64,000 nt of DNA from Flammeovirgaceae bacterium (GTDB taxonomy: Bacteria > Bacteroidota > Bacteroidia > Cytophagales > Cyclobacteriaceae), in the NCBI GenBank assembly GCA_023251155.1, contig JAHEZH010000007.1, positions 1-64,000 on the forward strand, written 5' to 3'. Positions within the stretch are counted from its first letter, which is position 1. Every line of letters begins with the position of its first letter. Both the position numbers and the translations under genes were made by a program. This document shows positions 7,571-16,698 of the stretch, in pieces. Below the pieces are notes generated by a model. The model worked only from the letters and a program-made list of their open reading frames with translations. It was not told where the DNA came from and made no database searches.

Positions 7571-10471
7571 TTATTTTTTAACGAATTTCAAAACTGCATT
7601 TGAATTTGATGAAATCACTTTTACAAAGTAGACGCCAGGTGAATAATCGGCAATGTTTAATACTCCTTCGTTGCTCCAATACTCTTTAGTAAGTTTTACT
7701 TTTCCATCTAACTGGAACACAGAAACACTTTTCTTTTCAGACACATTACCAAATGAGAGTGTAATAGCATCTGAGGCTGGGTTAGGGAAAAGTGCAATCG
7801 AGTTTGTGCTGTAATCTTCAAGGGCAGTAATGACCGCATTTGTATCCGATGAAAAATCGCTCGCACAATCATCGACAGTCACTTTTACTTTATAAATGCC
7901 GCTTTGTGTGATAAGCAAGGTTTGTGCAGTTTGTCCGCTAATGACATTACCATTGAAATACCACTGATTTCCATTCACCACATTAGAGGTTAGTATAGTC
8001 AGTCCATTTGTTGTGGATATTGAAACCTGTGCTGCAGCAGGCTTTATACAGAAGCTTTGTGATACGGGTGTTGCAGCAAGATAGTTGGAATTACCGGGTT
8101 GCGATGCTGTGATTGAAGCCCGCCCCGCCTTCAGAATAGTAACCTGATTGGCAGCAAGGCTGATCTTATCTGATGTCGAAGAGAAAATCACACTGGCACC
8201 CGATGTTGCTGATGCACTAATGGAGAATGGTTGATCGTTAATCGCCTTATCCCTTATTGTATTGAATTGAATGGATTGCTCTGATTTAGGTAGCACAAAT
8301 GATATCTCGGCAGAGAACTCACTTTCACAATCATCAATTTTCACTTTGACTTTGTAAATACCTGTTGCTGTGAGAGTGAGCGCTTGATCACTCTGGCCAT
8401 TAATCAATGTGCCATTGAAATACCATTGATTGCCAATGGAAGCATTTGAAGTAAGCGTTGCCACTCCGGAAGATGAAGATAGGGATAGTTCTGGGCGAGC
8501 AGGTTTTATACAGAAGCTCTGTTCAACTACTGCAGCTGCTTCATAGTTAGCATTGCCCGGTTGAGATGCTGCAATTGATGCCCTTCCCGCTTTTAGCAAA
8601 GTCACTGTTTTATCAGTAATACTTATTTTGTCTGATGCGGATGAAAACACCACTGGGAGCGTTGAACTTGCTACAGCACTTAGATCAAAAGGAGCATCAT
8701 TAATACCCTTGTCAGCCAAGGCTGAAAATGATATGGTTTGTTGTGCTTTATTGACGGTGATCGTTTGTTGTGCATCTGCTGCCGCATAGTAAGTACCATT
8801 ACCTGCCTGCCTGGCAGTAATTGTAGTTGTACCTGCATCATGAAGCACTACTTTGGTTCCCGATATACTAGCAATGTTTGGATCGGCTGTTGCGTAAGTG
8901 ATAGCAAGACCAGATGTCGATGTTGCATTTAGCTGAATAGCGGCACCACCATACGTTGCTGTAGAAATGGAAGGAAAAGTGATCGTCTGGTTTGTTCTCA
9001 ATACAGCAAGTGTTTGCTGAACCTCCGGTGCGGCATTATATCCGATATTACCGACTTGGCTTGCCGTTATTGTAATTGTTCCTTCTTTTAAGATTGTTAC
9101 CGTACTTCCACTAATGGAGGCAACAGTAGGATCGGAACTTGCATAAAAAATAGGCAGACCGGATGAGGAGGTAGCATCTAATAAAAAAGCAGAATTACCT
9201 ACGTACTTAGTTGGCAAAGCACTGAAAGAAATCGTCTGATCTTGCTTACCAGAAGTCACTGACAGTAAAATATTACCGGGCGCAAAAATATTACTGGGCG
9301 CACTGCCATTGGTCCCGTCAAAATCAAGAATCTTTGATAATATTCCAGTAGCGGGGTCGTATTCAAATAATGTTCCCTTGCCATTTACTCCTCCGGATGT
9401 TGTCATTCCATACAGTTTTCCATTCGGAGATTCCGTTAATCTCCCAGGGCTAGCTCCTGTAGTAGCCAATGAAAAATCTGCTTTTTTCGTATACGTGCTG
9501 GTCGTAATATCATATTCAAATAAAACCCCGTTATCATTCACTCCGCCTGCCCTCGCAGTACCATATAATTTACCATTAGAGGCCTGAATGACACCTGAAG
9601 TTGGCCATCTCCCTGAACTCGTTGTCGCATCCTTAAAATCATATACATACATGACCCGATTACTACCTGGAGTATAACTAAAAATTACTCCGTCACCTGT
9701 CACATACTCACTTGTTCCTGAAGTACTTCCGCTACCTGTAGTGCCGTAAATCTTATTGTCAGAAGCCAAAAACAGATCACCAGATGGTAACTGTGGTAAG
9801 TAATAGGTCGGATCAGTAGTCCCAAAGCTATGCCGTTGTGTATAGGTATTAGTAATGATATCAAATTCAAAAAGACTGCCATCAACATACTGCCCTCCCC
9901 TAGCCGTGATTCCATATAACTTTCCGTTTGCCGCTTGGATCATTGCCCCACTAGGAGCAGTACCACTCGGATTACCGTTTATAAGAGTTTGAAATGTAAA
10001 TTTCTTCGTTCCAATACCTGTTGACGGATCGAATTCATACAGGATCCCATAGTTTCTCGGCGTGAGGGATGTATTTCCTACTGCCACGCCATAAAGCTTG
10101 CCATTTGATGCTTGCAATAAGCTCCCACTTGGGGATACTCCGCCTATAGTGCTGAGGTCAAGTTTTTTTGTAAGCGTTCCTAATGTCGGATCATATTCAA
10201 AAACAGTACCTGCATCACTTGTACCTCCATATGCAGAGGCGCCATAAAACTTGCCATTGGAGGCTTGAACGAGTCCGCCAACCGGAGTAGATATATCCGT
10301 AGTAAAATCGCCCTTCACCGTTAGCCCTGTACCATCACTTGATACAGAGAATAATGCTCCTTTAGTATTAGCTCCGCCAATTGCCGTCAATCCTAAAAAC
10401 TGGCTCTGTCCTAAGACATTACTAATCATCAACAGCAATCCTAGAAAATAAATAATCCGGATCGGTTTCAT
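7571..10471 (-). CDS. T9SS-exported repeat protein (GloVer-type repeats, Ig-like domains, sorting tail)
   Basis: This is a 966-residue secreted protein. It has a signal peptide (to about 22, ISNVLGQ). Roughly six repeats of 60-65 residues follow, each ending in ASNGKLYG-type motifs and starting GG..GxLFEYD; this is the GloVer / choice-of-anchor tandem repeat that forms a propeller. From about 405 come Ig/MBG-like modules (QTISFSALP...GTITITASQ...) and a duplicated 150-residue unit (SFCIKPA ... NQWYFNG ... GIYKVKV.DDC). The last 75 residues (LFPNPASDAITLSF...GVYFVKV) are a type A T9SS sorting domain, so it is moved across the outer membrane and released or anchored. Ligand unknown. No T9SS genes lie in the window. 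Confidence 0.85.
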   Translation of the reverse strand: MKPIRIIYFLGLLLMISNVLGQSQFLGLTAIGGANTKGALFSVSSDGTGLTVKGDFTTDISTPVGGLVQASNGKFYGASAYGGTSDAGTVFEYDPTLGTLTKKLDLSTIGGVSPSGSLLQASNGKLYGVAVGNTSLTPRNYGILYEFDPSTGIGTKKFTFQTLINGNPSGTAPSGAMIQAANGKLYGITARGGQYVDGSLFEFDIITNTYTQRHSFGTTDPTYYLPQLPSGDLFLASDNKIYGTTGSGSTSGTSEYVTGDGVIFSYTPGSNRVMYVYDFKDATTSSGRWPTSGVIQASNGKLYGTARAGGVNDNGVLFEYDITTSTYTKKADFSLATTGASPGRLTESPNGKLYGMTTSGGVNGKGTLFEYDPATGILSKILDFDGTNGSAPSNIFAPGNILLSVTSGKQDQTISFSALPTKYVGNSAFLLDATSSSGLPIFYASSDPTVASISGSTVTILKEGTITITASQVGNIGYNAAPEVQQTLAVLRTNQTITFPSISTATYGGAAIQLNATSTSGLAITYATADPNIASISGTKVVLHDAGTTTITARQAGNGTYYAAADAQQTITVNKAQQTISFSALADKGINDAPFDLSAVASSTLPVVFSSASDKISITDKTVTLLKAGRASIAASQPGNANYEAAAVVEQSFCIKPARPELSLSSSSGVATLTSNASIGNQWYFNGTLINGQSDQALTLTATGIYKVKVKIDDCESEFSAEISFVLPKSEQSIQFNTIRDKAINDQPFSISASATSGASVIFSSTSDKISLAANQVTILKAGRASITASQPGNSNYLAATPVSQSFCIKPAAAQVSISTTNGLTILTSNVVNGNQWYFNGNVISGQTAQTLLITQSGIYKVKVTVDDCASDFSSDTNAVITALEDYSTNSIALFPNPASDAITLSFGNVSEKKSVSVFQLDGKVKLTKEYWSNEGVLNIADYSPGVYFVKVISSNSNAVLKFVKK
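7860..8735 (-). repeat. Tandem duplication of an Ig-like unit of about 150 codons
   Basis: Two adjacent segments of the T9SS protein gene encode matching units: xxQxIxF...F.SxSDKI...LKAGRASI.ASQPGN.NY...SFCIKPA...LTSN...GNQWYFNG..I.GQ...L...GIYKVKV..DDC.S.FS. Nucleotide boundaries are approximate. The units have diverged at many codons, so this is not a recent perfect duplication. Confidence 0.65.
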
Positions 10472-10621
10472 ATCCTAATTTGTTTTTTGGGGATCATTAC
10501 TTTTAATAAGTAAAAATCAGATAAATGTAACCAAAGAGATCCGAAGGATAAAGAGGCTCACGTCATTAGAAGATTAGAAGCTCATACAGATTCTACAACT
10601 ACTGTCTGTGTCCAATAAAAA
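10472..10621. other. Spacer between T9SS protein gene and histidine kinase gene
   Basis: The spacer is 150 bases and must contain the T9SS gene promoter (minus strand) and the end of the kinase transcript. A partial -7-like TACATTTA is visible on the minus strand, but there is no convincing -33 partner. No terminator hairpin was recognised. Confidence 0.3.
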
Positions 10622-11680
10622 CTAATCCCCATGATCATGCCCCTCCTTCGCCTTGGATAATTTGAAGCTGAAAGATGAACCTTTGCCTACTTCACTTTCT
10701 ACCTCAGGGCGTGACCCGTGGCCTTCCAGGATATGTTTTACGATGGCCAGTCCAAGACCGGTACCTCCTTTTTCGCGGCTGCGGCTTTTGTCTACACGGT
10801 AGAAGCGTTCGAATATGCGGGTGAGGTGTTGGGGGGGTATTCCTTCTCCGGTGTCTTTCACAACGGTCACCACATTTTTTTTACTCACTTCAAAATGCAC
10901 ATTCACCTCTCCGCCTTCGGGTGTGTAGTTGATGGCATTGGAGACCAGGTTAGTGACTACCTGTGTGATGCGCTGCCAGTCGGCAAACACAATGAGTTTA
11001 TGATGCGGATGACTGTTATCCAATTTCAGCTTGATGTTTTTCGTCTCTGCTTTCTCTTCAAACTGATCGATGACTTCCAGGCAGAGTTTATGCAGATCGA
11101 TATGATCAAAGTGCATCTTGATATCTCCCGTTTCGATCTGCGAAAGCGTGAGCAAGTCCTGAACGAGTACATCAAGTCCATCCAGGCTCTTGGCGGCTTT
11201 CTTTAAAAATTTAGTGCGAACGTTCTTATCGTTCATCGCTCCGTCAAGCAAAGTATGTACAAACCCCTGTGCTGCGAAGAGGGGCGTTTTTAATTCGTGC
11301 GAAACATCTGCCACAAACTCTTTACGGAAAGCCTCCAGCTTCTTGAGCTCATCAATCTCTTTTTGTTTGAGTGTAGCAAAAGAATAGATCTCTTCGTTGA
11401 TGTCCTTTAACGGATTGAGTGCGCCGGATTGCTGCTTGCGAATGCCCGAGAGTTCTTTCTTGCGCAGCTTCTCCATCATTTTATAGATCTTGTTGATCTC
11501 ACGGAAGACCAAAAACTCCAGCACTACAAAAATGAAAAGGTAAGAAGCCGAAAAGCTGATAATGCCTGCCACAATAATGGCATACTGACTTACACTTTGT
11601 ACCAACGAAAGAAAAAGGGAAGTGACTACTGCAATAGTACCGGCCAGCAGCAGGGCCATCGTACGGGCACTATATACCAT
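10622..11680 (-). CDS. Sensor histidine kinase, PhoR-like
   Basis: This 352-residue membrane kinase has two transmembrane segments in the first 60 residues (LLLAGTIAVVTSLFLSLV; ISFSASYLFIFVVLEFLVF) with almost no periplasmic loop, so it probably does not sense an external ligand directly. The dimerisation domain holds the phospho-accepting His128 in VADVSHELKTPL. The ATPase domain shows the N box (VVTNLVSNAINYTPEGG), DTGEGIP, FERFYRVDKSRSR and GTGLGLAIVKHIL. It starts 3 bases after the response regulator stop, forming a classic pair. The short sensor part and pairing resemble PhoR (phosphate), but phosphate control is inference. Confidence 0.85.
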   Translation of the reverse strand: MVYSARTMALLLAGTIAVVTSLFLSLVQSVSQYAIIVAGIISFSASYLFIFVVLEFLVFREINKIYKMMEKLRKKELSGIRKQQSGALNPLKDINEEIYSFATLKQKEIDELKKLEAFRKEFVADVSHELKTPLFAAQGFVHTLLDGAMNDKNVRTKFLKKAAKSLDGLDVLVQDLLTLSQIETGDIKMHFDHIDLHKLCLEVIDQFEEKAETKNIKLKLDNSHPHHKLIVFADWQRITQVVTNLVSNAINYTPEGGEVNVHFEVSKKNVVTVVKDTGEGIPPQHLTRIFERFYRVDKSRSREKGGTGLGLAIVKHILEGHGSRPEVESEVGKGSSFSFKLSKAKEGHDHGD

Positions 11681-11683
11681 AAT

Positions 11684-12394
11684 TTATCCGAGATTGAATT
11701 TATATCCCACTCCTTTCACGGTGGTAATATAATCATCTCCGATCTTTTCACGCACTTTACGAATGTGAACATCTACCGTGCGGGCCAGTACATACACGTC
11801 TGATCCCCAGATGTTCTGCAATAAATCATCACGGTTGAAAACCTTATTGGGATTCTGCGCCAGGAAAAACAGCAATTCAAACTCCTTCTTGGGAAGGCTG
11901 ATCTCTTTGTCCTTCAGGCGGATAGTATAGCTGGTACGGTCGATCAGCAAATCGCCAATTTTGATCTGGCTGGAAGTATTTTTCTTTTTGGAATCCCTGC
12001 GAAAAAAAGCACCAATGCGGCTCATGAGCGCCCGCGGTTTGATGGGCTTAAGGATATAGTCATCGGCACCTACATCAAAAGCAGCAATCTCTGAATATTC
12101 TTCTGCCCTGGCGGTCAAAAATACAATGAATGTATTGGCCAGTTCCGGCATGGCCCTGATCTGGCGGCAGGCTTCCACCCCGTCCATTTTGGGCATCATG
12201 ATATCGAGTAACACTAAATCGGGATGAAACTTGCGGGCTACCTCTACGGCACCCTGACCATCGATGGCTGTGCGTACATCATATCCCTGCTTCTCCAGAT
12301 TATATTTGAGCAATTCCAGGATGGGCTCTTCATCGTCAACCACCAGCACTTTCTGCGAAGGCTTATTACCCATGTCTTCAGTATTTTTTTTCAT
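11684..12394 (-). CDS. OmpR/PhoB-family response regulator
   Basis: This 236-residue protein has a receiver domain with the acidic pair (VVDDEEP), the phospho-acceptor Asp in LVLLDIMMPKMDG, the switch Thr in FLTARAEE and the Lys in DYILKPIKP. A winged-helix DNA-binding domain of OmpR type follows (LLFFLAQNPNKVFNRDDLLQNIWG; RTVDVHIRKVREKIG; VKGVGYKFN). It is the partner of the kinase that follows 3 bases later. Upstream repeats at 12431-12450 may be its own binding site. Confidence 0.9.
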   Translation of the reverse strand: MKKNTEDMGNKPSQKVLVVDDEEPILELLKYNLEKQGYDVRTAIDGQGAVEVARKFHPDLVLLDIMMPKMDGVEACRQIRAMPELANTFIVFLTARAEEYSEIAAFDVGADDYILKPIKPRALMSRIGAFFRRDSKKKNTSSQIKIGDLLIDRTSYTIRLKDKEISLPKKEFELLFFLAQNPNKVFNRDDLLQNIWGSDVYVLARTVDVHIRKVREKIGDDYITTVKGVGYKFNLG

Positions 12395-12430
12395 TTCAAA
12401 CTTAGATAGAAGTTAAGCGAATCAGAAACC

Positions 12431-12450
12431 ATTGTTATGAACTTAACAAT
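12431..12450. promoter_or_regulatory. Inverted repeat upstream of the response regulator gene
   Basis: ATTGTTA and TAACAAT form a perfect 7-bp inverted repeat with a 6-base spacer. It lies within a tract where TTAA-like half sites recur about every 11 bases (TTGTTATGAAC, TTAACAATTCC, TTAATTC). The 11-base period is what PhoB-family regulators bind as direct repeats, so this may be an autoregulatory site 37-56 bases before the gene. Confidence 0.3.
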
Positions 12451-12507
12451 TCCTTAATTCAAAGTAATGAATTTTACGTGTAACAAGGCATTGTATTATG
12501 TGTAGGT

Positions 12508-13536
12508 TTAAAGCACCGGGTATTTTGTACTCAGAAACTTAACATACGCGCGCAGGTCTCCATGGTAGCGTTGATCAAAGTCTTCCTTAAAGGTAGTTTG
12601 CTTGGACTGATAATGACGGTACGCCATAAAGTAGGTATTGTTGGGCAACCTTTTCTCATATCGCTTCGATGGATTTTTATTGAGTTCCAATTTCAGCGTA
12701 TCCATATTTTGCACGATGGCTTTCATCATTGCTTCCTTCTTTTTCTTCTTTTCATCGACCGATTCATCGGGCTGCAGGGTCTGATATAAACTATCCAGCT
12801 TGCCCGAGGCCATCAAAATATATTTGGAGAATTTGCGGTAGTCCTGGTCTTCGTACAGGTAAGTAGTATATGCTTTCGATTGCTTTCCATATTTGTAAGC
12901 CAGAAAATCGTAGGCGGCAGTATCGCCAATGAACGAAGCCAGGTTCTCATTGAAATCCACACTGTCTTTTACCCACAGCGTGGCATGCACCATTTCATGA
13001 ATAATCAAACTGGCCAGATCACCTTCACTGCGTTTGAGCATCTCACTCAATATAGGATCTTTAAACCAACCCAGTGTTGACCATCCGCCAGGATTGCGGA
13101 CACTCACGTCAAATCCTTCCTGCACTAACCGATCTCTTTCTTTCTTTGCTTTCTCTTTATCAAAAAATCCTTTGTAAGGCACCTCACCTACAATAGGAAA
13201 CGTCCACGTTTTCGGTTTCAGTTCAAAAGGCGCACAAGCGGTGACTACCCACATCAGTTCCTCTCCTTTCTGATCGAACAGTGTTTTATAATTATCAGTG
13301 TCTTTCAGCCCCAGCGAATCGATGGCAAATTTTCGCACTTCATCGATAAGTTTTAATTTCTGTTTGAGGGAATCAGGAAAAGCAGGGTCACGCATTACTT
13401 CTTCAATAGGCTTCGCATTCCACACAATGCGGAGTTGCCCTATACCCTGATTGATGCCATACACCAGCAGCGACCAGTTCCAGACCACCAGAACAAAGAG
13501 CACAAAAAGGAAGATAAAAAATATTCTACGGATCAT
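12508..13536 (-). CDS. Predicted membrane-anchored zinc aminopeptidase (Aminopep family)
   Basis: I start at the internal ATG at 13534-13536 (MIRRIFFIFLFVLFVLVVW), which begins with a signal anchor and gives 342 residues. The 66 residues before it in the ORF track look non-coding. The motif HEMVHATLWV with a downstream FNENLASFIG glutamate is the HExxH...E gluzincin pattern of the predicted aminopeptidase family (PF10023-like). Other family motifs are GINQGIGQLRIVWNAKPIEEV and the AxAPFELKPKTWTFPIVGEVPYKGFF stretch. It probably acts in the periplasm, tethered to the inner membrane. The substrate is unknown. It lies alone, on the same strand as the two-component system but more than 110 bases upstream of it. 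Confidence 0.75.
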   Translation of the reverse strand: MIRRIFFIFLFVLFVLVVWNWSLLVYGINQGIGQLRIVWNAKPIEEVMRDPAFPDSLKQKLKLIDEVRKFAIDSLGLKDTDNYKTLFDQKGEELMWVVTACAPFELKPKTWTFPIVGEVPYKGFFDKEKAKKERDRLVQEGFDVSVRNPGGWSTLGWFKDPILSEMLKRSEGDLASLIIHEMVHATLWVKDSVDFNENLASFIGDTAAYDFLAYKYGKQSKAYTTYLYEDQDYRKFSKYILMASGKLDSLYQTLQPDESVDEKKKKKEAMMKAIVQNMDTLKLELNKNPSKRYEKRLPNNTYFMAYRHYQSKQTTFKEDFDQRYHGDLRAYVKFLSTKYPVL

Positions 13537-13998
13537 CTTGAAACCGCAAGATAAATGAAGTTCACCGTTAATAAGTGGCCTGGTACAGCTGCACCCGGTC
13601 ATAACCCGGTCATCGTAGGCTCTTTGCTCGTGAATTACATTAATTCTGTTCCTGCGAGAAAAGTCATAGGCAGGCCGGTAAGCAAGACGTACAGATCCTT
13701 TTCCATCACTTGCCCTTCCGATCAGAATGGTCATTAAGTTGCCGGGGTTGTGGTGTGGTCGTGGAGCATATTATTTTTCATCTTCGCATGCCCTTTTCAA
13801 ACACAGGGTCGCATCAGAAACAGGAAACCTCAATTCGTGCTAGTCAGGATTCAGAAAGTAAAATGACAATTTGTTTAGCAATATATATTTATCTGAAAAA
13901 CAGATGATTATAAAATTTATTTAGGAATTCAAGTGCGAAACACTAATTTCGCCTACCCAAAACACTAAATTATTTAGCAACAAAAATTAAGAATAGAT
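13537..13998. other. 462-bp intergenic region upstream of recA
   Basis: No gene is supported; the 60-65 codon open frames here show no family features. The 3' part is AT-rich and holds the likely recA promoter. It also holds the palindromes GCGAAA-N6-TTTCGC (13935-13952) and CTAAATTATTTAG (13965-13977), plus a repeated TTTAGCAA (13874-13881 and 13973-13980). No TAnnTTTG element was found on the plus strand. Confidence 0.5.
13935..13952. promoter_or_regulatory. Palindrome upstream of recA, candidate operator
   Basis: GCGAAA and TTTCGC form a perfect inverted repeat around six bases (CACTAA), 47 bases before the recA start. A second palindrome, CTAAAT-T-ATTTAG, lies 22 bases before the start. 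recA genes are commonly under SOS control, but no LexA-box type is established for this organism, so the role is a guess. Confidence 0.3.
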
Positions 13999-15036
13999 AT
14001 GAGCGAGATACCAAAAGAGAAGCTAAAAGCCCTGCAGCTTACGATTGACAAACTGGAAAAGTCGTATGGAAAAGGGGCGGTAATGAAACTGAGCGATGAG
14101 CGTGTCACGGATGATATCCAGGCCATTTCAACCGGATCACTGGGGTTGGATCTTGCACTGGGTATCGGGGGTATTCCCAGAGGAAGAGTCATTGAGATCT
14201 ACGGACCTGAATCATCCGGTAAGACGACACTTACCATGCACTGTATTGCTGAAGCACAGAAAAAAGGTGGCCTTGCTGCCTTTATCGATGCGGAACATGC
14301 TTTTGACAAATCGTATGCAGAGAAACTAGGTATTGACACCGAAAATCTGCTGATTTCTCAACCGGACAATGGTGAGCAAGCATTGGAAATTGCCGAACAT
14401 CTTATCCGCTCAGGCGCGATTGATATCATCGTTATTGACTCTGTAGCGGCACTGGTTCCCAAAGCAGAATTGGAAGGTGAAATGGGCGAAAGCAAAATGG
14501 GTCTTCAGGCCCGTTTGATGTCACAGGCATTACGAAAGCTTACCGGTACCATTGCCAAAACGGGTTGTTCGTGTATCTTCATCAACCAGCTGCGCGAAAA
14601 GATTGGTGTCATGTTCGGAAACCCGGAAACCACTACCGGTGGTAATGCCCTGAAGTTCTATGCTTCAGTACGTCTGGATATCCGCAGAATTGGTCAGATC
14701 AAAGAATCGGCTGACGATATTACCGGAAACCGCGTAAAGGTGAAGGTAGTGAAAAACAAAGTGGCACCTCCATTCAAGGTAGTGGAGTTTGATATCATGT
14801 ATGGAAGAGGCATTTCCAAGTCGGGCGAGATTGTCGATATCGGTGTTGAGCTGAATGTAATTCAAAAAGCAGGGTCATGGTTCTCATACAATGGCAACAA
14901 GCTTGGACAAGGCCGTGATGCGGTGAAACAATTGATCGAAGACAACCCGGAACTGATGGAAGATCTGGAGAAGAAGATCAAAGAGAAAATTGCAGAAGGA
15001 TCAGGCGCTCTGAAAGAAGAAAAAGGAGAAGACTAG
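13999..15036 (+). CDS. recA: Recombinase RecA
   Basis: This 345-residue DNA-dependent ATPase carries out strand exchange and coprotease action in homologous recombination and SOS. The Walker A is GPESSGKTT (69-77) and the Walker B region is [17 protein letters not shown]. The MAW-like N-terminus, the L1 loop ([22 protein letters not shown]) and the L2 loop ([37 protein letters not shown]) are all intact. Length is normal. It is a single-gene unit with its own terminator. Confidence 0.98.
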   Translation: MSEIPKEKLKALQLTIDKLEKSYGKGAVMKLSDERVTDDIQAISTGSLGLDLALGIGGIPRGRVIEIYGPESSGKTTLTMHCIAEAQKKGGLAAFIDAEHAFDKSYAEKLGIDTENLLISQPDNGEQALEIAEHLIRSGAIDIIVIDSVAALVPKAELEGEMGESKMGLQARLMSQALRKLTGTIAKTGCSCIFINQLREKIGVMFGNPETTTGGNALKFYASVRLDIRRIGQIKESADDITGNRVKVKVVKNKVAPPFKVVEFDIMYGRGISKSGEIVDIGVELNVIQKAGSWFSYNGNKLGQGRDAVKQLIEDNPELMEDLEKKIKEKIAEGSGALKEEKGED

Positions 15037-15063
15037 ATAAATCGGAAGAGTCAGTTTGAAAAG

Positions 15064-15101
15064 GGAGTCAATGAGGAAGTATCTTCATTGACTCCTTTTT
15101 T
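15064..15101 (+). terminator. Intrinsic terminator of recA
   Basis: A perfect 11-bp stem (GGAGTCAATGA / TCATTGACTCC) with a 10-base loop is followed by TTTTTT. It begins 28 bases after the recA stop. Confidence 0.9.
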
Positions 15102-15146
15102 ATACGGCTCTCAATCAGCTACAGTAATGGGCTGATAATAGGCTGA

Positions 15147-16406
15147 TTAATTCGCTCTGATGGCCGCCACCGGATCTAACCGTGCGGCTACTGCTGCCGG
15201 CACTATACCCGACACAACACCTATCGCAGAGGAAACACCAATACCCAGCACAATATTTTTTAATGACAGTTGCACGACCAGGCTTCCAAAAGGAACAAAG
15301 GTGAGTAGAAAGACCAGCAGGAGACCGAAAAGCCCCCCGATCAGACTAAGGAAAACCGCTTCAAATAAAAACTGAAAGAGGATGAAGTAGTTTTTCGCGC
15401 CAAGCGATTTTTGTAACCCGATGATTGGCGTTCGCTCTTTTACCGATACGAACATGATATTTGCAATTCCAAACCCACCTACCAGGATAGAGAATCCTCC
15501 GATCACCCACCCGGCAATACCAATTGCATCGAACACACCCGAGATCAGGTTCATAAACGCTTCAGGCCGGTTGAGCGCAAAGTTATCTTTCTCACTTGGC
15601 TTCAGTCCTCGTCTCACACGCATAAATCCACGCAGCTCACTTTCCAGTTCCACAAGCCCTACATCTGATTCATTTCCTTTTATCCCAATCGTTGATTCCA
15701 GCTCATTCCAGCGGCCGCTACCGGTTTGGTACATCCTTCTGAAGGATTGATAGGGCACAATGACATTATAGTCGTTAGTAGTACGGCCAAAAAAACTTTC
15801 GCCCTCACGCTTGATCACGCCAGCAACACGGAAATTCTGATCTTTTATTTTTATCGTTTCACCTATGGGATTCTGATTGTTGGGAAACAATGCCGCAGCC
15901 ACTTCATAGCCCAGCACGGCTACCCCTCTTCCATTTTCAATCTCATCGGAGGTGAAGTACCTTCCTTGCTCAATGTTTAGTTCCTGTAATTCATTAAACC
16001 CCTGCGATCCTCCTATCAGACTAATCTGACCAATACTGAAAGTGCCTCTGCGGATCACCTGATTGCCACGATCGGAATAGATCGCAATACTGGACCGGTT
16101 TTTCAATTTGGCTTGTAAAAACTTATACTCGTTATAGGAAGGGTTAGGTCTGCGGAAATAATCCCACCACTTGAACTCTTCGCCTCCGGGAAAAGGCCAT
16201 TTATCCACATAGATCACACCGCTTCCTAAGAAATTTAAACTGTCTTTGATGTTCTTCTCCAGCGAATCCACGAAAGTGAATACCGCGATGATGGCAAAGA
16301 TTCCCACGGTAACACCGAGAAGAGAAAGCACGGTACGCAGGATATTGCCTCTCAGTGCCCCCCAGGCAAATCGAAAGCTTTCAAGAATAAGTCGGAAGGT
16401 AAGCAT
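15147..16406 (-). CDS. MacB/FtsX-type ABC transporter permease
   Basis: This 419-residue permease has the MacB layout: an N-terminal helix (TVLSLLGVTVGIFAIIAVFTFV), a periplasmic domain of about 220 residues (GSGVIYVDKWPF ... QGRYFTSDEIENGRGVAVLGYEVAAALF), and three C-terminal helices of the FtsX domain. The domain carries the typical VSVKERTPIIGLQKSLGAK coupling segment and ends LDPVAAIRAN. Such permeases export or mechanically transmit with a separate ATPase. None is adjacent here, so the partner is encoded elsewhere. It lacks the LYEEIEGDL prefix domain and second FtsX half of the array at 43.6-56.8 kb, so it is a different subfamily. Confidence 0.85.
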   Translation of the reverse strand: MLTFRLILESFRFAWGALRGNILRTVLSLLGVTVGIFAIIAVFTFVDSLEKNIKDSLNFLGSGVIYVDKWPFPGGEEFKWWDYFRRPNPSYNEYKFLQAKLKNRSSIAIYSDRGNQVIRRGTFSIGQISLIGGSQGFNELQELNIEQGRYFTSDEIENGRGVAVLGYEVAAALFPNNQNPIGETIKIKDQNFRVAGVIKREGESFFGRTTNDYNVIVPYQSFRRMYQTGSGRWNELESTIGIKGNESDVGLVELESELRGFMRVRRGLKPSEKDNFALNRPEAFMNLISGVFDAIGIAGWVIGGFSILVGGFGIANIMFVSVKERTPIIGLQKSLGAKNYFILFQFLFEAVFLSLIGGLFGLLLVFLLTFVPFGSLVVQLSLKNIVLGIGVSSAIGVVSGIVPAAVAARLDPVAAIRAN

Positions 16407-16614
16407 GAGGTCTTTTAACGGGTGTTAAAGGTTTTCAGGTTACAAAAATCGGGAATATTCATGTGATAATACGATTATTTTATCATCGTGTTGGTATTCC
16501 ATCAGGTTGAATTAAAGGGCTGTTTCACCATCGCAGGCAAACAAATCCGCTTTTCAGGCAAGACGTATCCTGGCTCTGTTTGTTACAAATGCCTGACAAG
16601 TAGTGGATATGGTA

Positions 16615-16646
16615 TTGACAAGGGGTAGTGCAATACCTTACTTTTG
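16615..16646 (+). promoter_or_regulatory. Promoter of queA (TTG-N21-TACTTTTG)
   Basis: TTG is followed after 21 bases by TACTTTTG, matching the Bacteroidota consensus. The gene starts 52 bases downstream. The leader contains TGCCC-CTCA-GGGCA, a short hairpin near the start codon. It does not look like a preQ1 riboswitch. Confidence 0.7.
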
Positions 16647-16698
16647 CGACCTTAAAAATTTATAAAAACCTGCCCCTCAGGGCAAAGCCCGTAAGCTT

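Noticed and set aside
12508-13734. 408-residue form of the aminopeptidase
   Set aside because: The first 66 residues are unlike an exported protein; the internal start gives a clean membrane anchor.
13710-13907. 65-codon plus-strand ORF upstream of recA
   Set aside because: Odd composition, no start signal and no family features; the region looks like leader and spacer.
16665-16698. preQ1 riboswitch in the queA leader
   Set aside because: The short TGCCC/GGGCA hairpin lacks the preQ1 aptamer pattern, and queA acts after preQ1 is in tRNA.
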